Below are positions 42,934 to 53,995 of a stretch of 56,473 nucleotides of DNA, piece after piece. This stretch comes from Myrmaecium sp. VS I D KN 1 (taxonomy: Eukaryota > Ascomycota > Dothideomycetes > Valsariales > Valsariaceae): the NCBI GenBank assembly GCA_019775845.1, contig JADQAV010000071.1:1-56473 (forward strand). Direction: 5' to 3'. Numbering within the stretch: position 1 is the stretch's first letter; every line of letters starts with the position of its first letter. Below the pieces are notes generated by a model. It worked only from the letters and a program-made list of their open reading frames with translations, did no database searches and had not been told where the DNA came from. Made by a program: the position numbers and the translations under genes.

Positions 42934-45900
42934 TTACATGACAACGCACTTCTCCCTCTCCTCACCATAGTAGCCTCCAGGCCCAACGACTGGCGTAGAC
43001 GCCGATCCGCCGGCGCCACCCGCCGCCGGGCCCGCGTACCCGCTCGTCCGCCTCCCGCCGCGCCCGGCACCGCCGTTCGCCCCAACCACCCCGGCGTTGT
43101 TCGCGGGGATCTGATCGATCAAGGTGGTCGGTCGGGACGACGTGCGACGCCGGTTGCGGCCGGGATTCGGCGACGGGCTGGTGCCGTACATGCGGTTGGC
43201 CGCGGCGGTTTGAGCGTAGGCGCTGCCGCTGGCACCGGCGGCATTACCCCCGCGGCCCGCGCCGGGGGTGCCCCATGCGGCGCCGTTGGCCGGTGCGAGC
43301 GGACTTGCCGGGTGGCCGGGCGGCGGCACGTACGGAGTGCCGGAAGCGGCTTGCTCGTAGGTCGGCGGCGGCGCGTCTTCGTCTTCGGTCGTGGTGATGC
43401 GGGGAGGGGGCAGGTTGCTGCGGCGCGGGGGAATGGCGGGGGGAGTTTGGCCGCTGCTGCGCCGGTTGTTATTCCGTCCAGCGGGACGATCATGAGAGAT
43501 GTACTGCTCGGAGAGCTCGTCTTCTCGTTGGCGGCGGGCGGCCAGCTCGCGGCGATGGCGCTCCTCCTCCTCTTCTTGGAGTTGCAGGGCCAGGGCCAGG
43601 TCGGCATCTTCTTGTTCAGTACTAGCGGGCGGTGGAGAAGTTGCTTGTACTGCGGGAGAACCTGCAGCAGGCTGGGTGATACTAGTGTTATTTGTGTTGT
43701 TGCTATTCATGGAACGGTGCTGAGGCTGTGAGCGGCGATTGTTGCGATTACCGACCGTGGTCCATCCCTCATCGTTACCAACATCGAGGAGGCTGCGGAC
43801 CGGCTGTGGCTGTGCTGACTGGGTGAGATGACCAGGACCAGAGGCGTTGCCGACGGACCTGAAGTCCCCTGAGTAGAGCTCGCTCCCTTGTCCGCTGACA
43901 TCAACAAGAGTTTCCCATACAATCTCTTCGTGACTGGCGTAACCAGCATCTGTAACAAGCGTGAGGAGTTGCCCGGACCGTGGTTCTTTGTAAAGCGTGG
44001 AGAAGTGATCGTTGCGGAAGAGAATGGCAATCTCTCCAGGCTTTAAAACGCTCATGATCATGCCTAACCCGTAATCGGTCAACTGGGTGGGCCACTGGCG
44101 GAAATAGTCCTTGATGCAAAGCAAGTCCTCAAAAAGTCTTTGCTCTTCCGAGTCCAGACCCTGTGAGCTCAGCTTGGCTTCGAGTTCCTCTTCGTGAAAC
44201 TGGATGTTCTGAGCATCCTCATATGTCTTGGCGGAATTTTCGAACGCCGCATATTCACGCGAGTTCGCGGGCGGTATCCACCCGTGGATCAAAGGGATAT
44301 TGAACGTGCTATACAGACGCATCTCCTTGGTGTCCTCGAAACCGCCAAGCCCATGATCCCCGGCTTTGTCTGATTTGGTGAAGCGAGGGTTTACATTCAT
44401 GCCGGTATGCAGGGTGATGAGGAAAGAGTAGAGCTCAGTCACGTCCGGCAGTTCCTGGGCAGCTTCCCCGCGACGGCCCGACATCAACTCATCAAATACA
44501 GCATCCAACAGTAATCCGAGCGTCACCTGCTCTCTCGTTCGAAGGGTCTCCACCAGAGCGGTCTCCAATCCAGCAGGCGTTGACAGCACAAGCGCATTGA
44601 CCAGAGCGAGCAATGGACAGGGTCCGTTCGCGTTCTGGATGAGTATGGGCGAAGATCGTATGCCGGGTACCTTCTCGTCGTACCACCGGATGTGCTTGAT
44701 TTGGTAGTGCTCTTTCCGCTGCCTTTGAAGCTTCGTCCCAGGCGTCTCCACATCGCGCGTCGGGGAGGCATTGGAGGCCTTGCCAACATCTATTTGCGGC
44801 CTTGGTGGCTTTGGCGGAGCCTGTTCCTGCTCTGTAGACCTCCTCGGTGGCAACTCAGGTGGATCGAGATCGATCAACGGTGGCGGCGGTTGGCTTTCGG
44901 CGGAATTCGCGGAGGCCTCACCCTTATACCACTCTTCCTCCGCTTTGCGCTCTTGCTCGGCTTTCATAGCTGCCTCATTCGCTGCTGCGGCCTCCCTCTC
45001 CCTCCTCAGCCTCTCCTCCTGCTCCCAAGCTTGCTGCTCTTGCCACGAACGTTGCTCCGCTTTACCCTGCTCATAGATATTGTCCTGGGGAAGACCGTGA
45101 TTCCTAGAACTGAAGGCATCCAGCGAAGAGACATCCATACCAGGATCCCATGCACTTGATGCATTGGAGTCGTGCCTGGGAGGCGGCGACGTTGGTTCGA
45201 CTGGTGTAGCAGGTTCGGGTGCTGCGGTTGGTGGTGGAGGCGGTGGCGGAGGCGGCTGTTGTGGCATGGCCGGTTGCTCCTTTGGAGACTTGTCGTTGAG
45301 GGATAACTGAGCAAACGCATCTACAGGACTCGGTACTGGCAATTCCACAGGATCCTGTCCGGGTGGTGAATACGGTTGGTTGACAGGTGTTGCGGTACTT
45401 TGCCAGGGATTGGGCCCGCTTGCAACCGCGTAAGGATTCTGTTCTGAGAGCTTCATCCGGCGATAAGGGTTGTGCGACTGTAGGGCCACCGGTGGAGGGG
45501 ACGCCGACCCGTCGACGCCTTGTGCTTGACTCTCTCCCGACCTCACGCTCTCTTGCGACTTTCTGGGTACGCCGTCCGGAGGACCAACGCGAAGGGAAGA
45601 AGGAAGCACATCCGGTTTAGGGTTCAGCTTCCCACCGCCGACCTTCAAGGGCGCGGGTAGGTCGTCCGGAGTCGGCTTCTTCTCGTCCTCGTCGTCGGAG
45701 TCGTCCCACTCATTCTCCGAAGAGTCCGAGTCGTCCTCAGTCTTTGTTGGGCCGACACCTTCGAACGTCTTTACGTCGTGGGCTGATGAGGGATTCAGCT
45801 GCTGCGAATATGTCCGATTGCCATAGTCAACGGCTGGGGGCACCTCAGAGGTAGGGGTAATCGGGTAAGGCGGGTTGTGGACGGCTTGCTGCAGCGGTCT

Positions 45901-45936
45901 GGGGATCAGATCCGGCTGGCCTGGTTTTCGTACCAT
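42934..45936 (-). CDS. MINDY-family deubiquitinase (Miy1/FAM63-like) with C-terminal CaaX
   Basis: A single-exon frame of 1000 residues starts at ATG 45936. The catalytic domain spans about 400-680: HYQIKHIRWY opens it, then ILIQNANGPCPLLALVNAL with Q434 and nucleophile C440, and FRNDHFSTLYKEP with H644. This is the MINDY signature; the family cuts K48-linked polyubiquitin, preferably long chains. A MIU-type ubiquitin-binding helix follows at about 773-790 (DADLALALQLQEEEEE). The N-terminal 400 residues are disordered, Pro- and Glu-rich, with a coiled stretch near 300-345. The last four residues, CVVM, form a CaaX box, so the protein may be farnesylated and membrane-tethered. It is divergent from TRM6 and converges on HBS1. 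Confidence 0.9.
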   Translation of the reverse strand: MVRKPGQPDLIPRPLQQAVHNPPYPITPTSEVPPAVDYGNRTYSQQLNPSSAHDVKTFEGVGPTKTEDDSDSSENEWDDSDDEDEKKPTPDDLPAPLKVGGGKLNPKPDVLPSSLRVGPPDGVPRKSQESVRSGESQAQGVDGSASPPPVALQSHNPYRRMKLSEQNPYAVASGPNPWQSTATPVNQPYSPPGQDPVELPVPSPVDAFAQLSLNDKSPKEQPAMPQQPPPPPPPPPTAAPEPATPVEPTSPPPRHDSNASSAWDPGMDVSSLDAFSSRNHGLPQDNIYEQGKAEQRSWQEQQAWEQEERLRREREAAAANEAAMKAEQERKAEEEWYKGEASANSAESQPPPPLIDLDPPELPPRRSTEQEQAPPKPPRPQIDVGKASNASPTRDVETPGTKLQRQRKEHYQIKHIRWYDEKVPGIRSSPILIQNANGPCPLLALVNALVLSTPAGLETALVETLRTREQVTLGLLLDAVFDELMSGRRGEAAQELPDVTELYSFLITLHTGMNVNPRFTKSDKAGDHGLGGFEDTKEMRLYSTFNIPLIHGWIPPANSREYAAFENSAKTYEDAQNIQFHEEELEAKLSSQGLDSEEQRLFEDLLCIKDYFRQWPTQLTDYGLGMIMSVLKPGEIAILFRNDHFSTLYKEPRSGQLLTLVTDAGYASHEEIVWETLVDVSGQGSELYSGDFRSVGNASGPGHLTQSAQPQPVRSLLDVGNDEGWTTVGNRNNRRSQPQHRSMNSNNTNNTSITQPAAGSPAVQATSPPPASTEQEDADLALALQLQEEEEERHRRELAARRQREDELSEQYISHDRPAGRNNNRRSSGQTPPAIPPRRSNLPPPRITTTEDEDAPPPTYEQAASGTPYVPPPGHPASPLAPANGAAWGTPGAGRGGNAAGASGSAYAQTAAANRMYGTSPSPNPGRNRRRTSSRPTTLIDQIPANNAGVVGANGGAGRGGRRTSGYAGPAAGGAGGSASTPVVGPGGYYGEEREKCVVM

Positions 45937-46593
45937 GGCTGAATGAAACAGTGGTCTGGTTAGGAGATATGTAGCATAGACTTTTGTGATGTTATCAATG
46001 TATGGTGTAGGATTGTGCTGCTTGAAGTATAGCGAGTTCCGGAGCTGATTAGCTGTGCCGGACTAGGAGTACGGCTGAACACGGCGTTGTGCCTGATGAC
46101 CACAGCGGGAGACGAGCTTCCTGTCGAGCAAGACAGCAGGCAAAGATAGAGGGAGATTCGGAGTGTGTGAATGGAATCAGCGGTGGTTTGGCAGCAGCAA
46201 AAGAAGATTACGGTGTGAAAAGTGGCAGTGGAAGGCTTGCGCGGCACCGAGAGGGCTCGGGAAGTGGTACAAGTACGAAAGGGCACGAGAGGGCGAAGGA
46301 AGAGTGGGCGCTTTCGTCACCGCACCAGCCACACCTGCATCTGCCCCGGCCCTTGCACCGCCCCGCCCGCGGCAAAATCTGGAGTCAAATCGCGACAAGA
46401 CAGATTTGGCAGAAAAATTCACGACGGCCATTTCCACCCTCACCACCATCCGCCGCTCTTCTCTCCTCTCCCCCTCTCCGTAAGAGGTGCCGATTTCCTC
46501 TCCTTCTGCTCTTCGTCGTCCATCGACCCCCAGCCGCTGCGCGCGACAGCTCCGATCGGCGAGACTCTCCCACGCCGTGCCCACCGTCCCACC
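45937..46593. promoter_or_regulatory. Divergent upstream region of the MINDY gene and TRM6
   Basis: The 657 bp separating two divergent ATGs must contain both promoters. The TRM6 side is CT-rich (about 46430-46510). No specific site is recognised. Confidence 0.45.
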
Positions 46594-48710
46594 ATGAGCG
46601 GCGCGATGCATTCCTACATCCGGCCGCACTCCTACATCGTCCTTCGCCTGTCCTCGGGTATGCTCAAGGTCCTGGAGATCCAACCGAACACGTACGTGGA
46701 CTAGTTCTGAGTGAGCGTTCGCTGACACCGAGCCCTGTCGTGAAACCCCCGCTTGTTCTAATCCTGCTTCCTCCAATAAATAGTAACATCTCCATCGGCA
46801 AGTTCGGCACCTTCTCTGCGAATCTGCTATTGGGCCGACCGTACTACCTGACCTACGAGGTCGCGGAGGAGAGCAACAACAAAGTGACCGCCTTGCGCGT
46901 GGTCCCGCCGTCGGAGTTACACGAGGATGCGCTCCAGGACAGCACAGCGACGCCCGCCGAGTCGAGGGACGAGAAGGCCACGCCGGCCGCGGATGGAGGG
47001 GTGGAGTTCGATATCGTGGGGGAGGATGGCACCGTCCTGATGCGCAACAACCGATTGACGGTGGACGACCCGTCGCGACAGAAGTTGACCCAGGAGGAGA
47101 TTGAAGAGCTCAAGAAGGCCGGACAAGGTTCGGGCAAGGAGATCATCGAGAAGATCATGGCGGCGCATCAGGCGCTGAACGAGAAGACCAAGTTCTCGCT
47201 CTCGAAGTACACGCTGAGGAAGACGAAGAAGTACCTGAAAAGGTTCACCGTGTTCCCTATGACCCCTTCTATGCTCTCGGAGGTCCTGCTCGAACGTGAG
47301 GCTCCTCGGATTCTCGAGCTCCGGGAGGAGCATCTCGGTCTGCTGGGAAGCTGGGCAAACATCCACTACGGAGACCCGACATCGCTGCACACCGCTCCGG
47401 ACGGACAGAGCAAGATTGGAGGCGGTAGATGGCTGGTTGTGGATGACACTGGTGGGTTGTTGGTGGCCTCTCTGGCAGAGAAGATGGGGATCTTGTATCC
47501 GGAATTTGAAGACGATGAGTCGGAGGAAGAGGAGGAAGCGGAGGAGACGTCGAACGGCAATGTAGCCGCGTCAGTAGCACCGGGAACGAACGAAGATGTG
47601 GATATGGCCGAGGCCGAGGCGGACTCGAAAGACCAGGAGAAGCAAGAACAACCAGCTCCCTCAGAACCCCAACACCAAGAGCATCAACCGTCCACCACCA
47701 CCGCAGAGCCCACCGGCGAACCGCCCGCCAAACGGGCTAAAACCACGACCAACACACCTCACTCTCATCCCCGATCCACGGCCAAGGTGCCCGCCCGCCA
47801 CGCCGTCCCCGCCATGTCCAGCACGCACAACTCCATCACCATCCTCCACGCGAACGCGCAACCCAATCTCGGGCTCCTCAAATACTTCGGCTTCGACCCG
47901 TCCCTGCCGCAGCCGACGCACCCCTTACACACCCACCTCAAATCCCTCTCCTGGCTGCAGCTGCTGGACCCGAGCGCGGAGAGCGGGTTCGAGGAGCCGG
48001 CCGCGGTGCCGGACGAGCTGCTGCGGACGTGGAAGTCCGGGAAGCGGGGGACGTACTACCGCAAGCGGCGGCGGTGGGAGCGGGTCGTGCGGGTCGTGCG
48101 GGAGACGCGCGCGGGCGGCTTCGACGGCCTCGCCCTCGCCACCGCCCTCGACCCGGCCTCCGTCCTCAACCACGCCCTCCCCCTCCTCCGCGGCGGCGCC
48201 CCCGTCGTCGTCTACTCCCCCGCCGTCGAGCCCGCCGCCGCCCTCATGGACCTCTACAGCAAGGAGCGCCGCGCCGCCTTCCTCGAGCGCCGTGCGGCCG
48301 AGGACGCCGCCACGACCACATCGACATCGGCGCCAGCATCAACAGCGGACGTCAAGACAGCGGAAGAAGGCGAGCCGCAAGACACCAACGTCAACCCGGC
48401 CGAGGCCGCCGCTGGCATCGCGCCCCTGCGCAGCCACGTCCCCACCGACGACTTCCCCGTCAACCCGACCCTCCTGCTCGGCACCACCCTGCAGACGGCC
48501 CGCGTGCGGCCCTGGCAAGTCTTGCCCGGCCGCACCCACCCCATGATGACGAGCCGGGGCGGCGCCGAGGGCTACTTCGTCACCGCGACCCGCGTCCTGC
48601 CCGTCGAGGGCCGGATCGAGGCCCGCGGCAAGTACGGGAAGAAGCGGAAGACGGAGGTGTCGACGACGGTGCCGGCGACCACGACCACGACCACGCCCGC
48701 GGCGGCGTAG
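46594..48710 (+). CDS. TRM6: tRNA (adenine58-N1)-methyltransferase non-catalytic subunit TRM6
   Basis: Two exons, 46594-46691 and 46784-48710, join in phase 2 (GTACGT/TAG) to 674 residues. The start is the ATG at 46594 in a strong context (CCACCATGAG); earlier in-frame codons belong to the leader or the intron. Family features include SYIVLRLSSGMLKVLEIQ, NISIGKFGTFSANLLLGRPY, LTQEEIEELKKAGQGSGKEI and KYTLRKTKKYLKRF, followed by the Rossmann-like C-terminal half with THPMMTSRGGAEGYFVTATR. Trm6 (Gcd10) binds tRNA and pairs with catalytic Trm61 to make m1A58 in the nucleus, including on initiator tRNA. An acidic, Gln/Pro-rich linker at about 300-385 is long, and the tail is Thr/Ala-rich. Confidence 0.93.
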
Positions 48711-49062
48711 AGGGGGGCTTTTGGCTATGCTTCCCATCTTTCTTTTTTCCCTTTGGGGGCGTGCTGAGGAAAACAAAAGCTTTGGGGGGGCGAATGGTCT
48801 TCTTGGCGTCTTCACTTGTTGCATATTAAGGTAATTGTCTTTGGGACACGCATCTGCATGAGATCTTAGAGGGATCGATCTTGGTTATGATAGATAAAAG
48901 CAGAAGAAATGCATATGTCGCTGCTCATTGTTCTTTTCCTCACTTCGCTGACTCGCTCGCGCTTTGAAACATGTCGTTTAGGGAAATGAGGAAACAAATA
49001 TTGACTCCACTGGACTCATCCATCCTCTTATGTCTCCTTTCCACCTCCTCCCTTCCTTCACT
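48711..49062. other. Convergent spacer TRM6/ARPC3
   Basis: Shared 3' flank of two converging genes with a T-rich stretch near 48735-48755. No gene is seen. Confidence 0.45.
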
Positions 49063-49961
49063 TTACAAAGCCTTCCCCATGAACTTTCTCTTGGTGAAGC
49101 TCAGCCACCACTTGCTCGGGCCGTCGTTGGGGTCGGCGTACACGCGGTTCAGCAGGCGGGCGGCGAGCTCCTGGCGCATCTGGGAAATGTACTGGCGCAG
49201 CAGCTCAGCCTCGTTGCGGTCCTTGGGGGGCTCGAAGGCTTGGTTCAGGGGGAAGGTGGCGTCGCCGGGGATGGCGAAGTTGGTGTCGAGCGCAACATTC
49301 ATGACGGCCTAGAGGAGGAAAGGGACGGGAAGTCAGCAATCGGTTCAGGCAGATCTGGCGGTGTAGTCCCCCTATCGCTGCCTCTGCCTCCATCCGCCCC
49401 CTTTGGTGCACGGCGCTCCCATATTGAGCGGTGTGGTCTGTGTGTCCATCCTGTTCCACATACCTTCTCAGCCTCCCTCCGGCTCTGTCCCGGCTTGATG
49501 GTGCCGAGCAGCTGGCTCACAAACAAGATGCCGTAGATCAACACGCGGTCGGCCGGACCCTTGATCTCGAAGTTGCGGAAGAAGGTGTTGGCGCGGAAGA
49601 GGGCGAGGATCTCGTCGAGCGGGTCGTACGACTCGTGCGAAGCGTCGATGGTGAGCTCCGTCACGTCCCCGCTCAGCGGAGGCAGCTGCATGGCGGGGCC
49701 CCGGGTCCGCGTCCGCAGGGGCAGCAGGGCGAAGTTGCCTTCGATTGAGGTGATGTATTAGCTACCCATGAGCCCCCGGAGCTATGTGAAGGCGATTGTT
49801 CGGTCGTTCGACTGTGCTGCTACGACAGGGGAAGCTGTTGTCGATGCGTGGGCGTACCTATTATGTGTTGATTGGGTTCATCGAGGAAGACGGAGTGGTA
49901 CGCCTGAAAAGCGGGTTAGTCTCTACAACCGTAGCGATAGAGAGCTGTAGCTCACAGGCAT
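49063..49961 (-). CDS. ARC18: ARP2/3 complex subunit 3 (p21-Arc)
   Basis: Four exons on the minus strand, 49956-49961 (6 nt, Met-Pro only), 49858-49903, 49464-49738 and 49063-49308, join in phase to 190 residues. The mature start MPAYHSVFLDEPNQ, then GNFALLPLRTRTRGPA, YDPLDEILALFRANTFFRNF, DRVLIYGILFVSQLL and SKWWLSFTKRKFMGKAL are diagnostic of ARPC3. The subunit bridges Arp3 to the rest of the seven-protein complex that nucleates branched actin at endocytic patches. Length is slightly above the usual 175-185. The tiny first coding exon is supported by donor GTGAGC, acceptor CAG and the conserved MPAYHS start. It is divergent from RFC3 with only 359 bp between the ATGs. Confidence 0.93.
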
Positions 49962-50320
49962 CTTGAAGGTTATGCGCTGCCGTTGAAAGACAGATTGTGT
50001 GCGGGGAATCGATCGAGGAGCTCTGGGGTATCTGGTATTAGGATGTCGTAGGTGTACGCACGTCGGAAGGTACCCGGCCATAGGGCTGAGGGGGGAGAGT
50101 AGATTACAACATCGTTAGATTGAGATTAGATCGTAATCTATAGTTCTCTCAATTTACGCGCCCCGCGAGACGCGTCTTCCCAACTTCACTTGGGAGCCCT
50201 GCGCCGGAAAGACATATCTTGGAATTGCAGCTGATTTCTTCCTCGATTCGCCTAATCCTCTAGGACCAACGACTCCTACACGCACATTCAGCTTGGCTTT
50301 ACGGATCTCACCTGCTCAAA
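49962..50320. promoter_or_regulatory. Divergent upstream region of ARPC3 and RFC3
   Basis: A compact 359-bp interval between divergent ATGs must hold both promoters. An ACGCG-containing string (GAGACGCGTCTT, about 50167-50178) resembles the MluI cell-cycle box known from yeast replication genes. Its use here is inference. Confidence 0.4.
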
Positions 50321-51608
50321 ATGTCCGACATCGAGGATGAGATGGATGTCGATGCCCCCGCGGTGCAGTCTGCGATCAACTTCAGCTCCGGCAATACAGC
50401 AAAGGGCAAGAGGAGCGCGGCAAATCTGCCCGTAGAAGCCGAAGATACCCTTCCTTGGTAGGTTCTGCTTGCTGTTATACCACGGTCTCAGCTACTGACG
50501 CCATTGCTAGGGTAGAAAAGTACAGACCTAACACCCTCGACGATGTCTCCGGCCACCAAGATATCCTCGCGACCATCAACAAGTTCGTAGACTCGAATGT
50601 ATGCTTCTATTACACCGATATACTCAAGCAGAATGCTCATGCGTGGCTTAGCGGTTACCACACCTCCTTCTCTACGGACCTCCGGGAACAGGAAAAACAT
50701 CCACTGTCCTCGCGCTCGCACGACGGATATACGGCCAGAAGAACATGCGGCAGATGGTCCTCGAGCTCAACGCATCGGACGATCGCGGCATCGACGTCGT
50801 CCGTGAGCAGATCAAGACCTTCAGCAGCACGAAGCAGATCTTCAGCGCCGCCCCCAAGCCCGGCGAGGCCGCCTCGCTCGCCACCTTCAAGCTTATCATC
50901 CTCGACGAAGCCGACGCGATGACCGCGACCGCCCAGATGGCCCTCCGCCGGATCATGGAGAAGTACACGGCCAACACCCGCTTCTGCATCATCGCCAACT
51001 ACACCCACAAGCTCTCCCCCGCCCTCCTCTCCCGCTGCACCCGCTTCCGCTTCTCCCCGCTCAAGGAGGCCGACATCCGCAAGCTCGTCGACGAGGTCAT
51101 CGAGAAGGAGCACGTCAACATCGCCCCGGACGCGGTCGACGCCCTCGTCCGGCTGAGCAAGGGCGATATGCGCCGCGCCCTCAACGTCCTCCAAGCCTGC
51201 CACGCCAGCAGCACCCCGCTCCACGTCCCCGGCCAGACGGACGCCGCCGCCGACGTCGAACGCGACCTCATCACCCAAACCACCATCTACGACTGCATCG
51301 CCGCCCCGCACCCGGACGACATCGCCGCCATCCGCGACGCCCTCCTCAACACCGCCGACGTCACCGGCTGCCTCAAGACCATCGCCACCCTCAAGCAGCT
51401 TAAGGGCCTCGCCCTCGCCGACATCCTCTCCGCCCTCGCCGACGAGCTCGCCGCCCTCGACGTCCCCGCCCCCACCCGCGTCGCCTGGCTCGACGGCCTC
51501 GCCGACGTCGAGTACCGCCTCAGCGGCGGCGGCAGCGAGCTCCTCCAGACCGCCGGCCTCGTCGGCGTCGTCCGCACCGGCGTCGAGCTGGCCGGGAAGA
51601 ACCGGTGA
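50321..51608 (+). CDS. RFC3: Replication factor C subunit 3
   Basis: Three exons, 50321-50457, 50511-50598 and 50652-51608, join in phase to 393 residues. The clamp-loader motifs are complete: WVEKYRPNTLDDVSGHQDI, Walker A GPPGTGKTS (84-92), LNASDDRGIDVVR, Walker B DEAD at 160-163 and the SRC arginine-finger motif at 202-204. RLSKGDMRRALNVLQ (sensor 2 region) and a helical collar domain follow. This set matches yeast Rfc3 (human RFC5), a small ATPase subunit shared by RFC and the Ctf18, Elg1 and Rad24 loaders, which open and load PCNA or the 9-1-1 clamp. The N-terminal 40 residues are an acidic extension. The 3' half is extremely C-ending in codon use. Confidence 0.95.
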
Positions 51609-52259
51609 GCGGGGGCCCGTGCGGGGGATTTGGAGACTGCACTGTAAAACGAAAACGGAATGGGATTGGGGATGCGGCCTGAAAAATGTATGTGGACGGA
51701 CATTGGGTGCATGGGATCTATGCGATATTGGTTCCGGCGTTCTCCGGCGTTGACCAGGAGCGGTAGCACTCCACCGCTCCTTTTTTGTTATTTCTTGTCG
51801 TTTATGTACGAGGTCGCATATCGGGTGTTTTGATTTCATCCTCGACGAAAGAGGTACGACGACGGCTCATCTTGTTTTGCAGGGCCTTGCTCCCCTTAAA
51901 TATCGAATCTGAAAACCGTTTATATCCAGTGTATCATTTATGCTTATCTTCTGCTCTCTTCATATCAGTATCACATTAGAAATACATGCAGCATAGATCT
52001 CCCGTGTATATCCCTTCTCAGTAGACAGGCAACATGCTTCCTTCCAAACTCCCGCTTCTTGAAAACAATTCCATTATTCGAGTGTACGCCGTTGCCCTGT
52101 TTATTGTCGAGAAAATGACGAAACGCCTTCCATGACTCGGACGGAAATGAGACCGAAAGAGAAAAAGAAACGATCGTACAAGCACATCCCTCTACGTTTC
52201 AAATGTCGCCGTCCCCAACTCCTAAGCCAGCCACCGTGGAAGTCGGAGGTGGGAGCGTC
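51609..52259. other. Convergent spacer RFC3/cation transporter
   Basis: Shared 3' flank. A perfect or near-perfect inverted repeat (GGAGCGGTAGCACTCCACCGCTCC, about 51757-51780) with a T-rich run after it may form a stem-loop at the RFC3 3' end. No gene is seen. Confidence 0.45.
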
Positions 52260-53775
52260 CTACAAGTTCTCCGTCGCATGCCCCGTCGGGCCCTGGGACG
52301 TGTAGTCCATGGTGACGAAGGCGCGGTCGACCTCGGACAGGCCCTCGCAGCAGTACTGCAGCGTCTCGGCGACGTCGTGGGCGCGCCGGAGCTCCGTGTG
52401 CTCGTCGAAGAGGACGTCGATCTCGACCCAGATGCCGTCACCGGCGTGGTAGGCCTTCAGGCTCTTGTACGCGTCCACAAGCGGGTGGAAGCGCCAGGCC
52501 AGGAAGGTCATCTTCCGCGTGAGCCGGTCGGAGGCGGCCACGCCCGTCAGTCGCGTTACGTTCTCCAGGCAGGTTCCGGCCCAGTCCACGATGATGAAGA
52601 GGGAAAGCAGCGTGGCGCCGAGGGGATCGAGCCACCAGATGTTGAGTCGATGACCGAGCACGGGGAAGAGGAGGGAGAGGGTGTTGAAGTAGACATCGGT
52701 CTTGCAGTCTGGACGGGAAAAAAAGGATGTTAGTGGGTGAGGGTTAGGATTCGGAAGGAGCGGGAAAATACCTTGAGCAAGAGCTTGGACTTGCGTGGTA
52801 CGAATACGGATGCAGCCGAACCAAATGATGCCCTTAATGCCAATAGTGCCGGCCATAGATGCGATGGCGAGCGGAGGAAGCTCCACGGCGTTCTGCTTTC
52901 CGCCGGAAGCGAGCTTCTCTATGGATTCTTGGAGCACTTGGAAAAACGAGAGGACCATGATGACGGAGAAGACAAGGATGCCGAGTGGCTCGAGGCGTCG
53001 TCGTCCAACCGGAAATTTAGCCTTCAGTTTATTGAGTTTCCATTGGACAACCCGGCTGGTGCTCCAGATGATAAGTGTGCAGAGAAGGTCAAGGGCGGAG
53101 TCGACAGTAGAAGCAATGAGGGAGAGGGAATCGGAGAAGAAGACGGCAACAATTTTGGCCAGCAGAAGGAAGACGTTGGCCATGACGTTGATGTTCACAG
53201 CGAACCTGGCTTTCCGTTCGGCTTTCCGTCTCTTCTCACGCTCCTCGTCCGGAAGAAAGGGTTCCAATCTCTCCTCTGTATCTCTCAACGGGCCTCCACC
53301 ATGCTCCGCGAAGCCATCTCCATCCATATCAATAGGGTGCATGCTGTCGAGCACGTCGTCGGCGACAGCCATGACGAGCGTGTCCACTTCCAGCCAGTCG
53401 TCGAGGATCTCATTCTGCCGTTTATAATACTCTTGAACTTTCTTGTTGGGTATCGCCTTGATCTGGATAATTGTCAGACAAACCGTACGCTCAGCAATCG
53501 ATCACTCCGACGGATATGTAACCAACCTCTTCCTCGCTCTTGCGATATTTCTGCAGTTCGTTCTGATCTATGCTCTCCAACAACTTCTTCTTCAACTCCT
53601 GATTCTTCTGCAGGTCGATCGTGGCGTTGACCACATCACGAAAGCGAAACCGAGGCGATCGGCGTCCGTCCTCTTCGACGTCGCGGGGCCGGCGTTTCGC
53701 GGCGTCGTAGGCGGCGGTGACGGCCTTGGACGCCGCCAGGTCGTGGCGGAGCACCGTCCGTCGCGAGGAGACCAT
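52260..53775 (-). CDS. Cation diffusion facilitator, Mn-type
   Basis: Three exons on the minus strand, 53527-53775, 52772-53462 and 52260-52708, join in phase to 462 residues. The cytosolic N-terminus has a charged coil and IKAIPNKKVQEYYKRQN with EVDTLVMAVADDV. Six membrane helices follow from about 170. The metal site motifs are DxxxD in helix 2 (D204-D208, STVDSALDLL) and DxxxD in helix 5 (D314-D318, DCKTD), the pattern of the Mn-CDF group; zinc carriers have HxxxD. The cytosolic C-terminal domain contains IWVEIDVLFDEHTELRRAHD. The protein probably exports Mn2+ (or Fe2+) from the cytosol into the vacuole, Golgi or out of the cell by H+ exchange. The first intron has an uncommon GTTGGT donor. 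Confidence 0.9.
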
Positions 53776-53995
53776 CCTTCCAGTAGCGAGGGGGGGGAGG
53801 GTTAATACAGGGGCTTACGACCTTGGCGTGGGAGAGCGGGAGCGGGCGGCGGTAGGATCGGGCGTCTCCGCCGGTGATTGCGCGCGGGTGTTAGGTTGTT
53901 GGAGGAGAGGAGAGGAGAGGTGGTGGTGAGGGCAGGAGGTGAGGTCGGAAGAAGAGTGCACGTCGCACATCTTCGAAGGCATTGGCAGGATTGAG

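Noticed and set aside
32603-53775. A translation and protein-quality-control 'island' (DPH2, HBS1, TRM6, MINDY, F-box)
   Set aside because: The genes are separate units on both strands mixed with unrelated genes (ARPC3, RFC3, CDF); conserved housekeeping genes cluster like this by chance.
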